In this document: positions 46,997-56,000 of the stretch, one piece after another
How the letters are laid out: the number at the start of each line of letters is the position of its first letter
How positions within the stretch are numbered: position 1 is the stretch's first letter
Assembly (NCBI GenBank): GCA_902566755.1
Contig: CACFJR010000001.1
Coordinates: 1-56,000, forward strand
Length of the DNA: 56,000 nucleotides
Source: an uncultured Pelagibacteraceae bacterium
Lineage (GTDB): Bacteria > Pseudomonadota > Alphaproteobacteria > Pelagibacterales > Pelagibacteraceae
Direction of reading: 5' to 3'
Made by a program: the position numbers and the translations under genes
The notes under the pieces: model-generated
Told to the model about the DNA's origin: nothing
Databases searched by the model: none
What the model saw: only the letters and a program-made list of their open reading frames with translations

Positions 46997-49405
46997 TTAT
47001 CTTTTTTTTTCTACGATTTTTAAATTTAGCAAAATCATTACTACATCTTGCCTAATTTTATTGAGCAGTGTTTCAAAAGAATGGAACGCCTCCTTTTTGT
47101 ACTCAACTAAGGGATCCCGTTGACCATAGGACCTTAAACCTATAACTTGACGCAACTGTTCTAAATACTGAATATGATTTTTCCAATTTAAATCAATTAA
47201 TTGCAAAAAGATTTTCTTTTCTATTTCTTTTGAGCTTTCCTCTCCTAAATAAGCGCTTCTTTCATCTCTCTTTTTCTTAAAATTTGAATTTATGGAGCTC
47301 GATATTTCTTTGTCACTTAGACTTCTTAATTTCTCATTTAAGTTTTCTACATTTTGACCAAAAAGTGTATTAATTTTATTTATATGTGCTTTATTTTCAA
47401 AAATTTTTGGAGATTTTTCTTTTTGTTTTATTAAATCGTCAATTTCATCTTTTAAAAAGTTGTCAATAGTTTCAAATATGTTTTGTTTTTCTAGAACTTC
47501 TTTTCTTTGACTAAATATTACATGTCTCTGGTCATTAAGTACATCGTCAAACTTTAATAAAGTTTTTCTTATATCAAAGTTTCTAGTCTCAACTTTTTGT
47601 TGTGCTCTTTCTAAAGCTTTGTTGATCCAAGGATGGTCAATACTTTCTCCGTCTTTTAATCCTAATTTTTCTAATATCTTATTAATAGACTCTGATCCAA
47701 AAATTCTCATTAAATCGTCTTCCAAGCTTACATAAAAAATTGAATTACCTTCATCACCTTGTCTTCCAGCTCTTCCTCTAGCCTGGTTATCAACTCTTCT
47801 AGACTCCATTCTTTCTGTACCAATAACAAAAAGCCCACCTAGAGATTTAATTTTTTCTTTATTCTCTTTTAATTTATCTGAGTCTTTTCCACCTAATTTT
47901 ATATCTACACCTCTTCCCGAAATACTTGTTGTAATTATTACCGAATTTAATTTTCCTGCATTGGCAATAATCTCAGCCTCTTTTTCATGATTTTTAGCGT
48001 TTAAAACTGTATGAGTAATTTTATTTTTTCTAAATAAATTCGAATAGACCTCTGATTTATCTACACTGGAAGTAAAAATAAGTAATGGTTGCCCTTTTGA
48101 ATTTAACATTTTTACCTTAGAAATAATTGCATCTTGTTTTTCTTTTTCTGTTCTAAAAATTTGATCATTCCAATCTTTTCTAATCATTTCTTTATTAGTT
48201 GGAATAACAACAACATTGAGATTATAAATTTCATAAAACTCCTGGCTTTCCGTTACAGCAGTACCAGTACATCCTGCAAGTTTTTTATATAGCTTGAAGT
48301 AATTTTGATAAGTAATTGACGCTAGTGTCTGATTTTCCATTTGGACTTTCAAATTTTCTTTAGCCTCTAAAGCCTGGTGGAGTCCATCACCATACCTTCT
48401 ACCTTCAAGAATTCTTCCAGTAAGCTCATCAACAATTTTTATCGTTCCATCCACTTCAACATAGTCTTTATCTTTTGAGAAAAGATGATTTGCTTTCAAT
48501 GCCTGATTAACGTGATGTACAAGATTTAAATTAGCTGGATCGTAAAAATTATTATTTTGAAGTATTCCAATATTATTTAACAATTTTTCAACAGAATCTA
48601 TTCCTTCATTAGTTAAAGTGACATTTTTATCCTTTTCATCCAATTCATAGTCACCTGGTTTTAATTTTGTAACAAGCTTATTGATAGCTTTATATTGATT
48701 ACTCGTTTCATCTGACTGTCCAGAAATAACCAATGGTGTTCTAGCTTCATCTATTAAACAAGAGTCGATTTCATCTACAATAGCAAATTTATGTTCTCTT
48801 TGAACTAGTTTATTGGATGAGTATTTCATATTATCTTTTAAATAATCGAAACCAAGTTCACTGTTAGTTGCGTAAGTAATATCCTTCATATAATTTTCTC
48901 TTCTCTCATTATCAGATTGATCGTTGTTGATGTAACCAGCACTTAGGCCAAGAAAGTTATAAATTTTTGACATGTTTTCACAATCCCTCTTTGCCAAATA
49001 ATCATTTACTGTAACAACATGAACACCATTTCCAGAAAGAGCATTTAAATAAGCTGCTAATGCAATTGTAATTGTTTTTCCTTCCCCAGTTCTCATTTCT
49101 GCTATTTTGCCTTGATGTAAAGCAATACCCCCTAATAATTGAACATCAAAGTGTCTTTCATTTCTTGATCTATGAGAAGCCTCTCTCACATACGCAAATG
49201 CTTCTGGTAAAACTTCGTCAAGATTCTTTCCACTTTTAATTTGATTTTTTAGTTCATCAGTTTTATTTGGAAAATCACCATCTTTTATCTTAGCCACATC
49301 ATTTTCGAGCAAATTAATTTTTTCTAGAATTTTTCTTAACTTAGCAAGCTCGATATCGTTGCTACTCTTAAATATTTTACTAATAAAGCTTAATGGATTT
49401 AACAT
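46997..49405 (-). CDS. secA: Preprotein translocase ATPase SecA (no C-terminal zinc tail)
   Basis: Drives protein export through SecYEG. The 802-residue DEAD-type motor has Walker A MRTGEGKT (104-111), the VVTVNDYLAKRD segment, Walker B region IVDEIDS, TGRILEGRRYGDGLHQALEA, and the helicase motif QARGRAGRQGDEG. It ends LLNLKIVEKKR, right after the helical scaffold/wing region. The linker and CPCGSGKKYKHCHG-type zinc motif that bind SecB and lipids in most SecA are missing. It stands alone between convergent accA and divergent argJ. Confidence 0.96.
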   Translation of the reverse strand: MLNPLSFISKIFKSSNDIELAKLRKILEKINLLENDVAKIKDGDFPNKTDELKNQIKSGKNLDEVLPEAFAYVREASHRSRNERHFDVQLLGGIALHQGKIAEMRTGEGKTITIALAAYLNALSGNGVHVVTVNDYLAKRDCENMSKIYNFLGLSAGYINNDQSDNERRENYMKDITYATNSELGFDYLKDNMKYSSNKLVQREHKFAIVDEIDSCLIDEARTPLVISGQSDETSNQYKAINKLVTKLKPGDYELDEKDKNVTLTNEGIDSVEKLLNNIGILQNNNFYDPANLNLVHHVNQALKANHLFSKDKDYVEVDGTIKIVDELTGRILEGRRYGDGLHQALEAKENLKVQMENQTLASITYQNYFKLYKKLAGCTGTAVTESQEFYEIYNLNVVVIPTNKEMIRKDWNDQIFRTEKEKQDAIISKVKMLNSKGQPLLIFTSSVDKSEVYSNLFRKNKITHTVLNAKNHEKEAEIIANAGKLNSVIITTSISGRGVDIKLGGKDSDKLKENKEKIKSLGGLFVIGTERMESRRVDNQARGRAGRQGDEGNSIFYVSLEDDLMRIFGSESINKILEKLGLKDGESIDHPWINKALERAQQKVETRNFDIRKTLLKFDDVLNDQRHVIFSQRKEVLEKQNIFETIDNFLKDEIDDLIKQKEKSPKIFENKAHINKINTLFGQNVENLNEKLRSLSDKEISSSINSNFKKKRDERSAYLGEESSKEIEKKIFLQLIDLNWKNHIQYLEQLRQVIGLRSYGQRDPLVEYKKEAFHSFETLLNKIRQDVVMILLNLKIVEKKR

Positions 49406-49470
49406 TTTTTTTTGATATATAATTAATAATTAATTGATTATATAGTTATAAATTAACTTTTTTAAATAGA

Positions 49471-50772
49471 ATGCCTCTTAATTTAAGCAATTTTTTGTTA
49501 TCTCAAAAGGAAAAGTCAAAAATGGCTGACTTCCAAGACCTAGACCATATTGATGGAGTCTCAGTATCTACGACTTCGGCTAGCTTATATGATAACGAAA
49601 GAGATGATTTAGTCCTTTTTTACTTTAGACATGGCGCTGAACATGCATCAGTATATACCCAATCGCAGGTGATATCTGAAAATATCAAATGGAATAAAAA
49701 AATAAAAGCAAAAAAAATTCGTGCTCTTTTAGTTAATACAAGAAATGCTAACGCTCTCACAGGAAAAAAAGGATATGAAGCTCTCGAAGAAATTTCTGAA
49801 GAAATATCAATTAATTTAACGAAGAAACAAAAAGAAGATGAAGAACATCCAAAAAAAGTAAAATCTAATGAAGTTTTGTTTGGTTGCACTGGTACAATTG
49901 GAGAGGTTTTTCCAAAAGAAAAAATTAAGTCGTCCATTAAAAGTTTGGTAGATAAAATTAAGTACACTCAAAATAAATATTTATGGATCAAAGCTGCAAT
50001 GGGTATTTTGACAACTGACCTTAAGCCAAAGCTTGCTATGGAAGAATGTAATATTGGAAATACAAAAGTGAAAATTTATGGTTTAGCTAAAGGATCTGGA
50101 ATGATTTTTCCAAATATGGGAACCACCCTTGCTTATATTTTTACTGATGCAGACCTTTCTTCAAATATATTAAAAAAGATTTTAAAAAAAAATATACAAA
50201 ACACTTTTAATGCAATTAGTTGTGATGGCGATACCAGTACAAATGACATGGTAACAATTTTCTCAACAGGAAAGGCAAAAAATAAGTCTATTAATAATAT
50301 AAATGATATTAAATTAAAAGATTTTGATTTAGCTTTAAATAATGTTTTGCTAAACTTAGCAAAAAGAGTAGTAAGTGATGGCGAAGGTGCCTCAAAGTTT
50401 GTAAAAATTAATTCCTTAAAATGTTCTAGTGAAAGTGATGCAAAAAAAATATCGTTTTCTATAGCTAACTCACCATTAGTAAAGACAGCAATTACGGGTG
50501 AAGATCCTAATTGGGGAAGAATATTAATGGCAGCTGGAAAAGCGGATGTGGAATTTGAAATAGATCGAGTAAATTTATTTATAGGAGATTATAAAATTCT
50601 GGACAAAGGACAGCTTTATAAAAATTATATTGAAAAAGATGTTGCAGACTATATGAAGCAGACTAATTTAGAAATTACAATTGAAATTAATAACGGTAAC
50701 AAAAGTTTTACTTGCTATACGATGGACTTTACTCAAAAGTATATATCTATTAATTCAGATTATAGAAGTTAA
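49471..50772 (+). CDS. argJ: Bifunctional glutamate N-acetyltransferase / ornithine acetyltransferase
   Basis: Transfers the acetyl group from acetylornithine to glutamate and can also use acetyl-CoA, closing the cyclic arginine pathway with argB and argD. The 433-residue Ntn-like precursor has VNTRNANALTGKKGYEA, the self-cleavage region KGSGMIFPNMGTTLAYIFTD with the nucleophilic Thr, and the late TGEDPNWGRILMAAGKA. Normal length. An upstream TATAGTTATAAAT run offers a possible promoter in the spacer with secA. Confidence 0.95.
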   Translation: MPLNLSNFLLSQKEKSKMADFQDLDHIDGVSVSTTSASLYDNERDDLVLFYFRHGAEHASVYTQSQVISENIKWNKKIKAKKIRALLVNTRNANALTGKKGYEALEEISEEISINLTKKQKEDEEHPKKVKSNEVLFGCTGTIGEVFPKEKIKSSIKSLVDKIKYTQNKYLWIKAAMGILTTDLKPKLAMEECNIGNTKVKIYGLAKGSGMIFPNMGTTLAYIFTDADLSSNILKKILKKNIQNTFNAISCDGDTSTNDMVTIFSTGKAKNKSINNINDIKLKDFDLALNNVLLNLAKRVVSDGEGASKFVKINSLKCSSESDAKKISFSIANSPLVKTAITGEDPNWGRILMAAGKADVEFEIDRVNLFIGDYKILDKGQLYKNYIEKDVADYMKQTNLEITIEINNGNKSFTCYTMDFTQKYISINSDYRS

Positions 50773-50809
50773 ATCTTGAAAAAAAGAAAAGTATTATTAC
50801 TTATATCGC

Positions 50810-51232
50810 ATGATCAAATACAAACTCATTTGTAAAGATTGTAATACTATTTTTGATAGTTGGTTTTCTAATTCTAAGGAATACGAAAAATTAAAAAAGA
50901 GAAAATATTTAAATTGCCATATTTGTGATTCTCGTAAAGTAGAAAAAACTCTGATGGCACCAAATATATTAAATAGCTCAGATATTAAAAGAAAAGATAC
51001 TAATAAAATTAAGGAGATTAAGTCAAAGCTACGAGAATTTAAAAAGTTTATAAAAAATAACTTTAAATACGTTGGAGATAACTTTGCTCATGAGGCAAGG
51101 CTAATACATTATGACCCGAAAAAGAAAAAAAAGGCAATTTATGGAAAAGCTTCACAAAAAGAAATCGAAGATCTTAAACAAGAGGGTATAAAAACTGAGG
51201 AGTTTCCTTGGATAGAGGATAAAGAAAATTAA
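50810..51232 (+). CDS. DUF1178 family protein
   Basis: A 140-residue protein with an N-terminal zinc-ribbon-like half, MIKYKLICKDCNTIFDSWFS, containing Cys8 and Cys11, and a second pair in LNCHICDSRKVEKTLMAP. This matches the DUF1178 family of unknown function common in Alphaproteobacteria. The C-terminal half carries the conserved FAHEARLIHYDPKKKK and GIKTEEFPW segments. It follows argJ by 37 bases and overlaps convergent ubiG by 4 bases. Confidence 0.8.
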   Translation: MIKYKLICKDCNTIFDSWFSNSKEYEKLKKRKYLNCHICDSRKVEKTLMAPNILNSSDIKRKDTNKIKEIKSKLREFKKFIKNNFKYVGDNFAHEARLIHYDPKKKKKAIYGKASQKEIEDLKQEGIKTEEFPWIEDKEN

Positions 51233-51957
51233 GTTTTCGAAAATTGCGCAAGATAATTTACAGAACTATCTTCAGACACAATCCATTCATTTTTAAGAAG
51301 ATTAAACTTTACACCAATTAAGTTATTAAAAGCTAATGAATTTTTTTCACAAATATTGATTAAATCATCAGGTTTTAGAAATTTGTTCCAATCATGGGTA
51401 CCTATTGGTAACCACTTTAAGATATACTCAGCACCAATTATTGCATAGACATATGACTTTAATGTTTTATTTAAAGTTGCAATAAACATTAAACCATTTT
51501 TATTCAAAAGCTCTGAACTTTTTAATAAAAAAAAATCAACATTATTTACGTGTTCAACTATCTCCATATTTAGCACCACATCAAATTTTTCTTTGACAAC
51601 AAATTTCTCTGGAGATGAACAACAATAATCAATATTTAATTTACTTTTTTCTAAATGCTTTTTAGCAATTTTGATGTTTCTGTCCGAGGCATCTATACCT
51701 GTTACTTTTGCACCTAATCTCGAAAGGGGTTCACTTAAAAGACCTCCACCACAACCAATATCTAATATTTTTATATCTTTTAAAGGTAATTTTTCTGATT
51801 TATGTCCAAATTTTTTAATAATCGTATCTTTAATATATTTCAGTCTGATTGGGTTAAAATTATGTAATGGTTTAAACTTACCCTCAGGGTCCCACCACTC
51901 GTCAGCTAATTTTGAAAATTTGTCAATTTCCTTTTTATTAATTGTGTCTTTTTTCAT
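51229..51957 (-). CDS. ubiG: Ubiquinone biosynthesis O-methyltransferase
   Basis: SAM-dependent methyltransferase for both O-methylations of ubiquinone synthesis. The 242-residue protein has the SAM motif ILDIGCGGGLLSEPL, the post-motif VTGIDASDRNIKIAKKH, an N-terminal FSKLADEWWDPEGKFKPLH signature specific to UbiG, and PIGTHDWNKFLKPDDL. It is divergent from lysC with a 65-base spacer. Confidence 0.94.
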   Translation of the reverse strand: MKKDTINKKEIDKFSKLADEWWDPEGKFKPLHNFNPIRLKYIKDTIIKKFGHKSEKLPLKDIKILDIGCGGGLLSEPLSRLGAKVTGIDASDRNIKIAKKHLEKSKLNIDYCCSSPEKFVVKEKFDVVLNMEIVEHVNNVDFFLLKSSELLNKNGLMFIATLNKTLKSYVYAIIGAEYILKWLPIGTHDWNKFLKPDDLINICEKNSLAFNNLIGVKFNLLKNEWIVSEDSSVNYLAQFSKT

Positions 51958-52022
51958 TGCTTGTTGACTTTACATTTAAGATGTATTTTATCTAAATATA
52001 AAAATTTAAATATAAAATATCA

Positions 52023-53237
52023 ATGAAAATAATTGTTTTAAAATTCGGCGGAACATCGGTTGGTACATTAAATAGAATTATAAAAATAACTAAAATAATT
52101 ATCTCGTTCATTAAAAGAAAATATAAAGTGATCGTTGTAACATCCGCTATGAGTGGTGTTACTAATGAACTTTTAAAAAAAGCTGATAAAATTTCAAAAA
52201 ATTTTCCTAACTCTGAGAGGGATGTGCTTTTATCCACAGGTGAACAAATGGCCAGTGCTTTAATCGCTGGAAAGCTATTTGATCTTGGTTTTGAGTCAAG
52301 ATCTTGGATGTCATGGCAGATCCCGATAATTACAAGAGGTAACTATAGTTCTGCAAGAATTTTAAAAATTGGCACAGATCAGATAAAAAAATATTTAAAA
52401 AAAGGTGGCACTCCAATTATAACTGGTTTTCAAGGCTTAAATAAAGAGAACAGAATTACCACTTTGGAAAGAGGCGGCAGTGATGCAAGTGCAATCATGC
52501 TCGCTAAGTTTTTTAAAGCTAAGAAATGTATAATTTATACTGATGTTGATGGAGTTTATACTACTGATCCAAATTTAACAAAAAAAGCAAAAAAAATAAA
52601 AGTATTATCATACGAAGAGATGTTAGAAATGTCCTCACTTGGCGCCAAAGTGATGCAACCAGCCTCAATACAAGACGCTAAATTAAATAAAGTAAAAATT
52701 GATGTGAAATCATCATTCGTAAATAAACCAGGAACACAAATAATTGGAAGAAAAAAGATTAAGGATATTAATATAATCAGGGGTGTATCTTTTACAAAAA
52801 ACGATTCAAAAGTAAGTTTACTTGGTGTAAAAGATAAACCAGGCGTAGCCGCAGCAATATTTGAACCATTGTATAAAAATTCTATAAATGTTGACATGGT
52901 AGTTCAAAATATTTCTTCAGATGGCAAAGAAACAGATTTAACGTTTACTATCAAGTCTGAAGATCTTTTTAAAACCAAAAAACTTATTTCTAAAAACAAA
53001 AAGATAAAATTTAAAAAGCTAATTGTAGATAAAAATGTAGCAAAAGTTTCTATTGTTGGGGTTGGGATGATCACGACGCCAGGGGTTACTTATCGGATGT
53101 TCCAGGCATTAGCAAATAAAAAAATAAATATTCTTGTTATTTCTACTTCTGAAATAAAAATATCCGTTTTAATTCAAAGTAAAAATTTAAAAAAATCAGT
53201 TGAATTATTACATAAAGAATTTAATTTAAATAGATGA
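52023..53237 (+). CDS. lysC: Aspartate kinase
   Basis: Phosphorylates aspartate, the first step to lysine, threonine and methionine, and upstream of dapD/dapE in this window. The 404-residue protein has the kinase motif [24 protein letters not shown] and [12 protein letters not shown], followed by two ACT regulatory domains (from about residue 265, [15 protein letters not shown], and [20 protein letters not shown]). It begins a rightward lysC-ispG-prfA-prmC set with overlapping junctions. Confidence 0.96.
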   Translation: MKIIVLKFGGTSVGTLNRIIKITKIIISFIKRKYKVIVVTSAMSGVTNELLKKADKISKNFPNSERDVLLSTGEQMASALIAGKLFDLGFESRSWMSWQIPIITRGNYSSARILKIGTDQIKKYLKKGGTPIITGFQGLNKENRITTLERGGSDASAIMLAKFFKAKKCIIYTDVDGVYTTDPNLTKKAKKIKVLSYEEMLEMSSLGAKVMQPASIQDAKLNKVKIDVKSSFVNKPGTQIIGRKKIKDINIIRGVSFTKNDSKVSLLGVKDKPGVAAAIFEPLYKNSINVDMVVQNISSDGKETDLTFTIKSEDLFKTKKLISKNKKIKFKKLIVDKNVAKVSIVGVGMITTPGVTYRMFQALANKKINILVISTSEIKISVLIQSKNLKKSVELLHKEFNLNR

Positions 53238-54334
53238 GTTATAAAGAATTTAGAAATATAAAAAGAAAGAAAACAAAAGAGATAAACGTTGGTAACGTTA
53301 AAATTGGTGGAGACAATCCAATCACAGTTCAGACAATGACAAATACTTTAACTACCAATGTTAAAGAAACCATTAAACAAATTAATAATTGTGCTGAGGA
53401 GGGTGCGGAGCTCGTAAGAGTTTCATGTCCCGACGAGAAGTCGACAATTTCTTTAAAGGAAATAGTAAAAGACAGTAAAGTTCCGATTATCGCAGATATT
53501 CATTTTCATTACAAAAGAGCTATAGAGGCAGCTAAGAACGGAGCAAAATGTTTAAGGATTAATCCCGGTAACATTGGCCAAAAAGATAAAATTAAACAAG
53601 TGATAGCAGCAGCTAAAGACTATGATTGCGCATTAAGGATTGGAGTAAATGCTGGTTCTTTAGAAAAAGATATTTTGGAAAAATATAAAGGACCCTGCCC
53701 AGATGCTTTAGTGGAAAGTGCAATGAGGAATATTAAGACTATAGAGGATGAAGATTTTTTTAATTTTAAAGTCAGTGTCAAATCATCAGATGTGTTTTTA
53801 TCGATAGCATCATATAGACTTCTATCAACAAAGACAGATTATCCTTTGCATTTAGGTGTGACAGAGTCAGGAAGTTTTGTGCCAGGAAGTGTAAAAACAT
53901 CAATAGGGTTAGGCTCTCTTTTGATGGAAGGAATTGGTGATACAATTCGGGTTTCATTATCTGATGATCCTATTAAAGAGGTGAAAATAGGTAATGAAAT
54001 TTTAAAATCCTTAAACTTAAGAAATAGGGGCGTAAAAGTTATTTCATGTCCCTCTTGTGCCCGTCAAGGTTTTGAAGTAATTGATGTAGTAAAAAAACTA
54101 GAAGAAAAATTATCTCACATAAAAACACCACTTACCTTATCTATTATCGGATGTGTAGTTAATGGACCAGGAGAGGCAGCTTCGACTGATATTGGAATTA
54201 CTGGTGGGGGAAAAGATAGCAACATGTTATATTTGAACGGTGTTCAAAAAGAAAAATTGAAAAATGATGAAATTATTTCCAAAGTTGTTGCTTTAGTTGA
54301 GAAAAAAGAAAGAGACATCAAAAATAAAATCTAA
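53234..54334 (+). CDS. ispG: 4-hydroxy-3-methylbut-2-enyl diphosphate synthase
   Basis: Iron-sulfur enzyme of the MEP isoprenoid pathway. The 366-residue protein starts with the substrate-binding [20 protein letters not shown], has [18 protein letters not shown], and carries the cluster cysteines in [11 protein letters not shown] and [13 protein letters not shown]. Typical bacterial length. ATGA overlap with lysC (4 bases) and TAATG overlap with prfA (1 base) show tight coupling. Confidence 0.96.
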   Translation: MSYKEFRNIKRKKTKEINVGNVKIGGDNPITVQTMTNTLTTNVKETIKQINNCAEEGAELVRVSCPDEKSTISLKEIVKDSKVPIIADIHFHYKRAIEAAKNGAKCLRINPGNIGQKDKIKQVIAAAKDYDCALRIGVNAGSLEKDILEKYKGPCPDALVESAMRNIKTIEDEDFFNFKVSVKSSDVFLSIASYRLLSTKTDYPLHLGVTESGSFVPGSVKTSIGLGSLLMEGIGDTIRVSLSDDPIKEVKIGNEILKSLNLRNRGVKVISCPSCARQGFEVIDVVKKLEEKLSHIKTPLTLSIIGCVVNGPGEAASTDIGITGGGKDSNMLYLNGVQKEKLKNDEIISKVVALVEKKERDIKNKI

Positions 54335-55407
54335 TGATACCAGTTGATAAGGTAAGGGAGATAATAAGAAAACATGAGACTCTCGAAAAAGAGTTATCAT
54401 CTGGAGAAATTGAAAAAAAACTATTCGCATCTAAATCTAAAGAATATTCAGAATTAAATGCAGTAATAAATCATGCCAAAGATTATCTTGTATTCGATAG
54501 AACTAAGGAAGATCTTAAAAAAATTATCAGTGATGATAACAATGACAAAGAAATGATAGAGTTGGCCAAAATTGAACTTAACGAACTTGAGTTTAAAAAA
54601 GACAAAAATGAAAATAAGCTTAAATTGTTTTTGTTACCAAAAGATGAGGCAGATACCAAAAATGCAATTATAGAAATACGAGCAGGAACAGGCGGACTAG
54701 AGGCAAGTCTATTTGCTTCAGATCTTTTTAAAATGTACGAAAAAGTAAGCCAAAAAAAGAAATGGTCTTTAGAAATAATTAGTATTTCCAAAAGTGATGC
54801 AGGTGGATTGAAGGAGGTAATTGCCTCAATAAAAGGAAGAAATATTTATTCCTCATTAAAATACGAGAGTGGAGTTCATAGAGTACAAAGGGTTCCAGAT
54901 ACTGAAACACAAGGCAGAGTTCATACTTCAGCAGCTACAGTAGCAGTATTGCCAGAGGCAGAAGAGGTAGATATTAAAATTGAAGAAAAGGATTTGAGAA
55001 TTGATGTTTTTAGAAGCAGTGGCCCTGGTGGGCAAAGTGTAAATACCACGGACTCAGCTGTTAGAATTACACATATACCAACAGGAATTGTTGTTAGTCA
55101 GCAAGATGAAAAATCTCAAATTAGAAACAAAGAAAAGGGTCTTAAAATTTTAAGGTCAAGAATATATGAGTTTGAAAGAAACAAAAGAGATGAGGAAAGA
55201 GCAAAAGATCGAAAGAGTAAAATTGGATCAGGTGATAGATCTGAGAGAATTAGAACATATAATTTTCCCCAAGGCAGAGTCACAGATCATAGAATTAATT
55301 TAACTTTACATAAACTAGAGGAGTTTATGGAAGGAGAAATTTTTGATGAAATGATTGACAACTTAAGTCTACAAGCTCAAGAGGAAGAATTGAAAAAAAT
55401 ATCATGA
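54334..55407 (+). CDS. prfA: Peptide chain release factor 1
   Basis: Recognises UAA and UAG stop codons and releases the peptide. The 357-residue protein has the codon-recognition region in the middle domain and the catalytic GGQ in [20 protein letters not shown], followed by [20 protein letters not shown] and [17 protein letters not shown]. It overlaps prmC, whose product methylates the GGQ glutamine, by 4 bases. Release factor 2 is not in the window. Confidence 0.97.
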   Translation: MIPVDKVREIIRKHETLEKELSSGEIEKKLFASKSKEYSELNAVINHAKDYLVFDRTKEDLKKIISDDNNDKEMIELAKIELNELEFKKDKNENKLKLFLLPKDEADTKNAIIEIRAGTGGLEASLFASDLFKMYEKVSQKKKWSLEIISISKSDAGGLKEVIASIKGRNIYSSLKYESGVHRVQRVPDTETQGRVHTSAATVAVLPEAEEVDIKIEEKDLRIDVFRSSGPGGQSVNTTDSAVRITHIPTGIVVSQQDEKSQIRNKEKGLKILRSRIYEFERNKRDEERAKDRKSKIGSGDRSERIRTYNFPQGRVTDHRINLTLHKLEEFMEGEIFDEMIDNLSLQAQEEELKKIS

Positions 55408-56000
55408 AAATAATTGATAGTTTAAGGGATGGTTACGAAATTCTTAAAACAAATAAAATTTCCTCATATAAAATTGATTGTGAAATTTTAATGTCACAAA
55501 CCTTAAACATTTCAAGAGAAGAAGTTCTTTTGAATCTAGAGGAAAATATTAAAAAGGAAGAAAAAGAGAGATATTTTAATCTAATAAATAGAAGAAAAAA
55601 AAATGAACCAATTGCCTATATAACTAAAAAGAGAGACTTTTGGAAAAATAATTTTATAACAAATAAAAATGTTCTTATTCCACGCCCGGACTCTGAACAT
55701 TTAGTGGAGCAAGCACTAATAATAATCAAAAAAGATCAGGCCAAAAGAATACTTGATATTGGGGTAGGTTCTGGATGTTTATCAATATCTATTTTAAATG
55801 AGAGATTAAATTGCAAATGCGATGCTATAGATCTGTCTAAAAATGCTTTAAAATTAGCAAAAATTAATGCAAATTTACATCAGTTATTAAATAGAATTAA
55901 ATTTTATAAAAGAGATGTTGACAATTTTTACAACGATAAATATGATTTAATTATAAGTAATCCTCCATATATTAATAAACACAAAATAAAATATTTGGGT
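55404..56000 (+). CDS. prmC: Release factor glutamine methyltransferase (3' end outside window)
   Basis: Methylates the GGQ glutamine of release factors. The first 199 residues are visible, from [20 protein letters not shown] to the window edge. Seen are the N-terminal helical domain, [24 protein letters not shown], the SAM motif [11 protein letters not shown], and the substrate motif NPPY at residues 186-189. It overlaps prfA by 4 bases. Only the C-terminal quarter is cut off. Confidence 0.95.
   Translation, partial: MKIIDSLRDGYEILKTNKISSYKIDCEILMSQTLNISREEVLLNLEENIKKEEKERYFNLINRRKKNEPIAYITKKRDFWKNNFITNKNVLIPRPDSEHLVEQALIIIKKDQAKRILDIGVGSGCLSISILNERLNCKCDAIDLSKNALKLAKINANLHQLLNRIKFYKRDVDNFYNDKYDLIISNPPYINKHKIKYLG

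Noticed and set aside
50777-50833. Possible remnant of a gene between argJ and DUF1178 (short frame LKKRKVLLLISHD)
   Set aside because: A 19-codon TTG-started frame looked like the start of a MutT-type protein, which some Alphaproteobacteria have here. It is too short and lacks the Nudix box.
1-56000. CRISPR arrays, insertion sequences, prophage or integration sites
   Set aside because: No regularly spaced repeats, transposase or integrase genes, or att-like duplications near the three tRNAs were seen. The region reads as conserved core genome.

Overview
The window is a gene-dense, very AT-rich stretch of a streamlined alphaproteobacterial chromosome, most likely a SAR11-type bacterium (Pelagibacterales or a similarly reduced marine lineage). 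The basis is the strongly A/T-biased codon use, lysine- and asparagine-rich proteins, start and stop codons that overlap by 1 to 8 bases, and gene neighbourhoods typical of Alphaproteobacteria (murA-DUF2948-hisD-infA, trpF-trpB-trpA-accD-folC, rnd-kdsD-lptC-lptB, argD-argF, kdsB-pheA, ffs-dnaX-ybaB-recR, lysC-ispG-prfA-prmC). No mobile element, prophage, CRISPR array or rRNA was seen. No stretch longer than 300 bases lacks a gene; the longest is about 226 bases, between the cold shock gene and tRNA-His.

Layout. 1-2108 (+): def (cut by the window edge), fmt, truA. 2092-9403 (-): a long run read from rpmH through rnpA, yidD, yidC, argB, a HAD nucleotidase, dapD, dapE and a class II HDAC-like deacetylase to a SET-domain protein. 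9461-19444: a VTT membrane protein (+), tRNA-Thr (-), two small basic ORFs, dcd, murA, DUF2948, hisD, infA, tRNA-Phe, a cold shock gene, tRNA-His, hisS-hisZ-hisG and rmuC. 19481-22083 (+): two further nucleases and thioredoxin. 22080-33937 (-): folC, accD, trpA, trpB, trpF, pyrF, ihfB, rpsA, aroA, lptB, lptC, kdsD, rnd. 33958-43602, mostly +: an NDUFA9-like protein, a SHOCT protein, gcrA (-), an ABC-2 permease, argD, argF, cytochrome c (-), kdsB, pheA, the SRP RNA, dnaX, ybaB, recR. 43595-56000: glcB (-), accA, secA (-), argJ, DUF1178, ubiG (-), lysC, ispG, prfA and the start of prmC, which runs off the window.

The genes are nearly all core metabolism and information processing: arginine (argB, argD, argF, argJ), lysine/diaminopimelate (lysC, dapD, dapE), histidine, tryptophan and aromatic amino acids (aroA, pheA), Kdo/LPS (kdsD, kdsB, lptB, lptC), fatty acids (accA, accD), isoprenoids/ubiquinone (ispG, ubiG), glyoxylate (glcB), secretion (secA, yidC, yidD, SRP RNA) and translation.

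I found no clearly new multi-gene system. The points most worth a second look are: a divergent TrpB/TrpA pair in which TrpB has Asp in place of its catalytic Glu; tRNA-Thr and tRNA-Phe with altered D-loop/T-loop contacts; a non-canonical tRNA-His (A73, G1:U72) abutting hisS with no room for a ribosome binding site; an in-frame A AAA AAG slippery heptamer in dnaX that would give a gamma-like short product; a C-terminal membrane helix on AccA; SecA without its C-terminal zinc tail; an overlapping SET-domain/HDAC pair; no visible glycine riboswitch upstream of glcB; and engB, cmk and lptA missing from their usual places.
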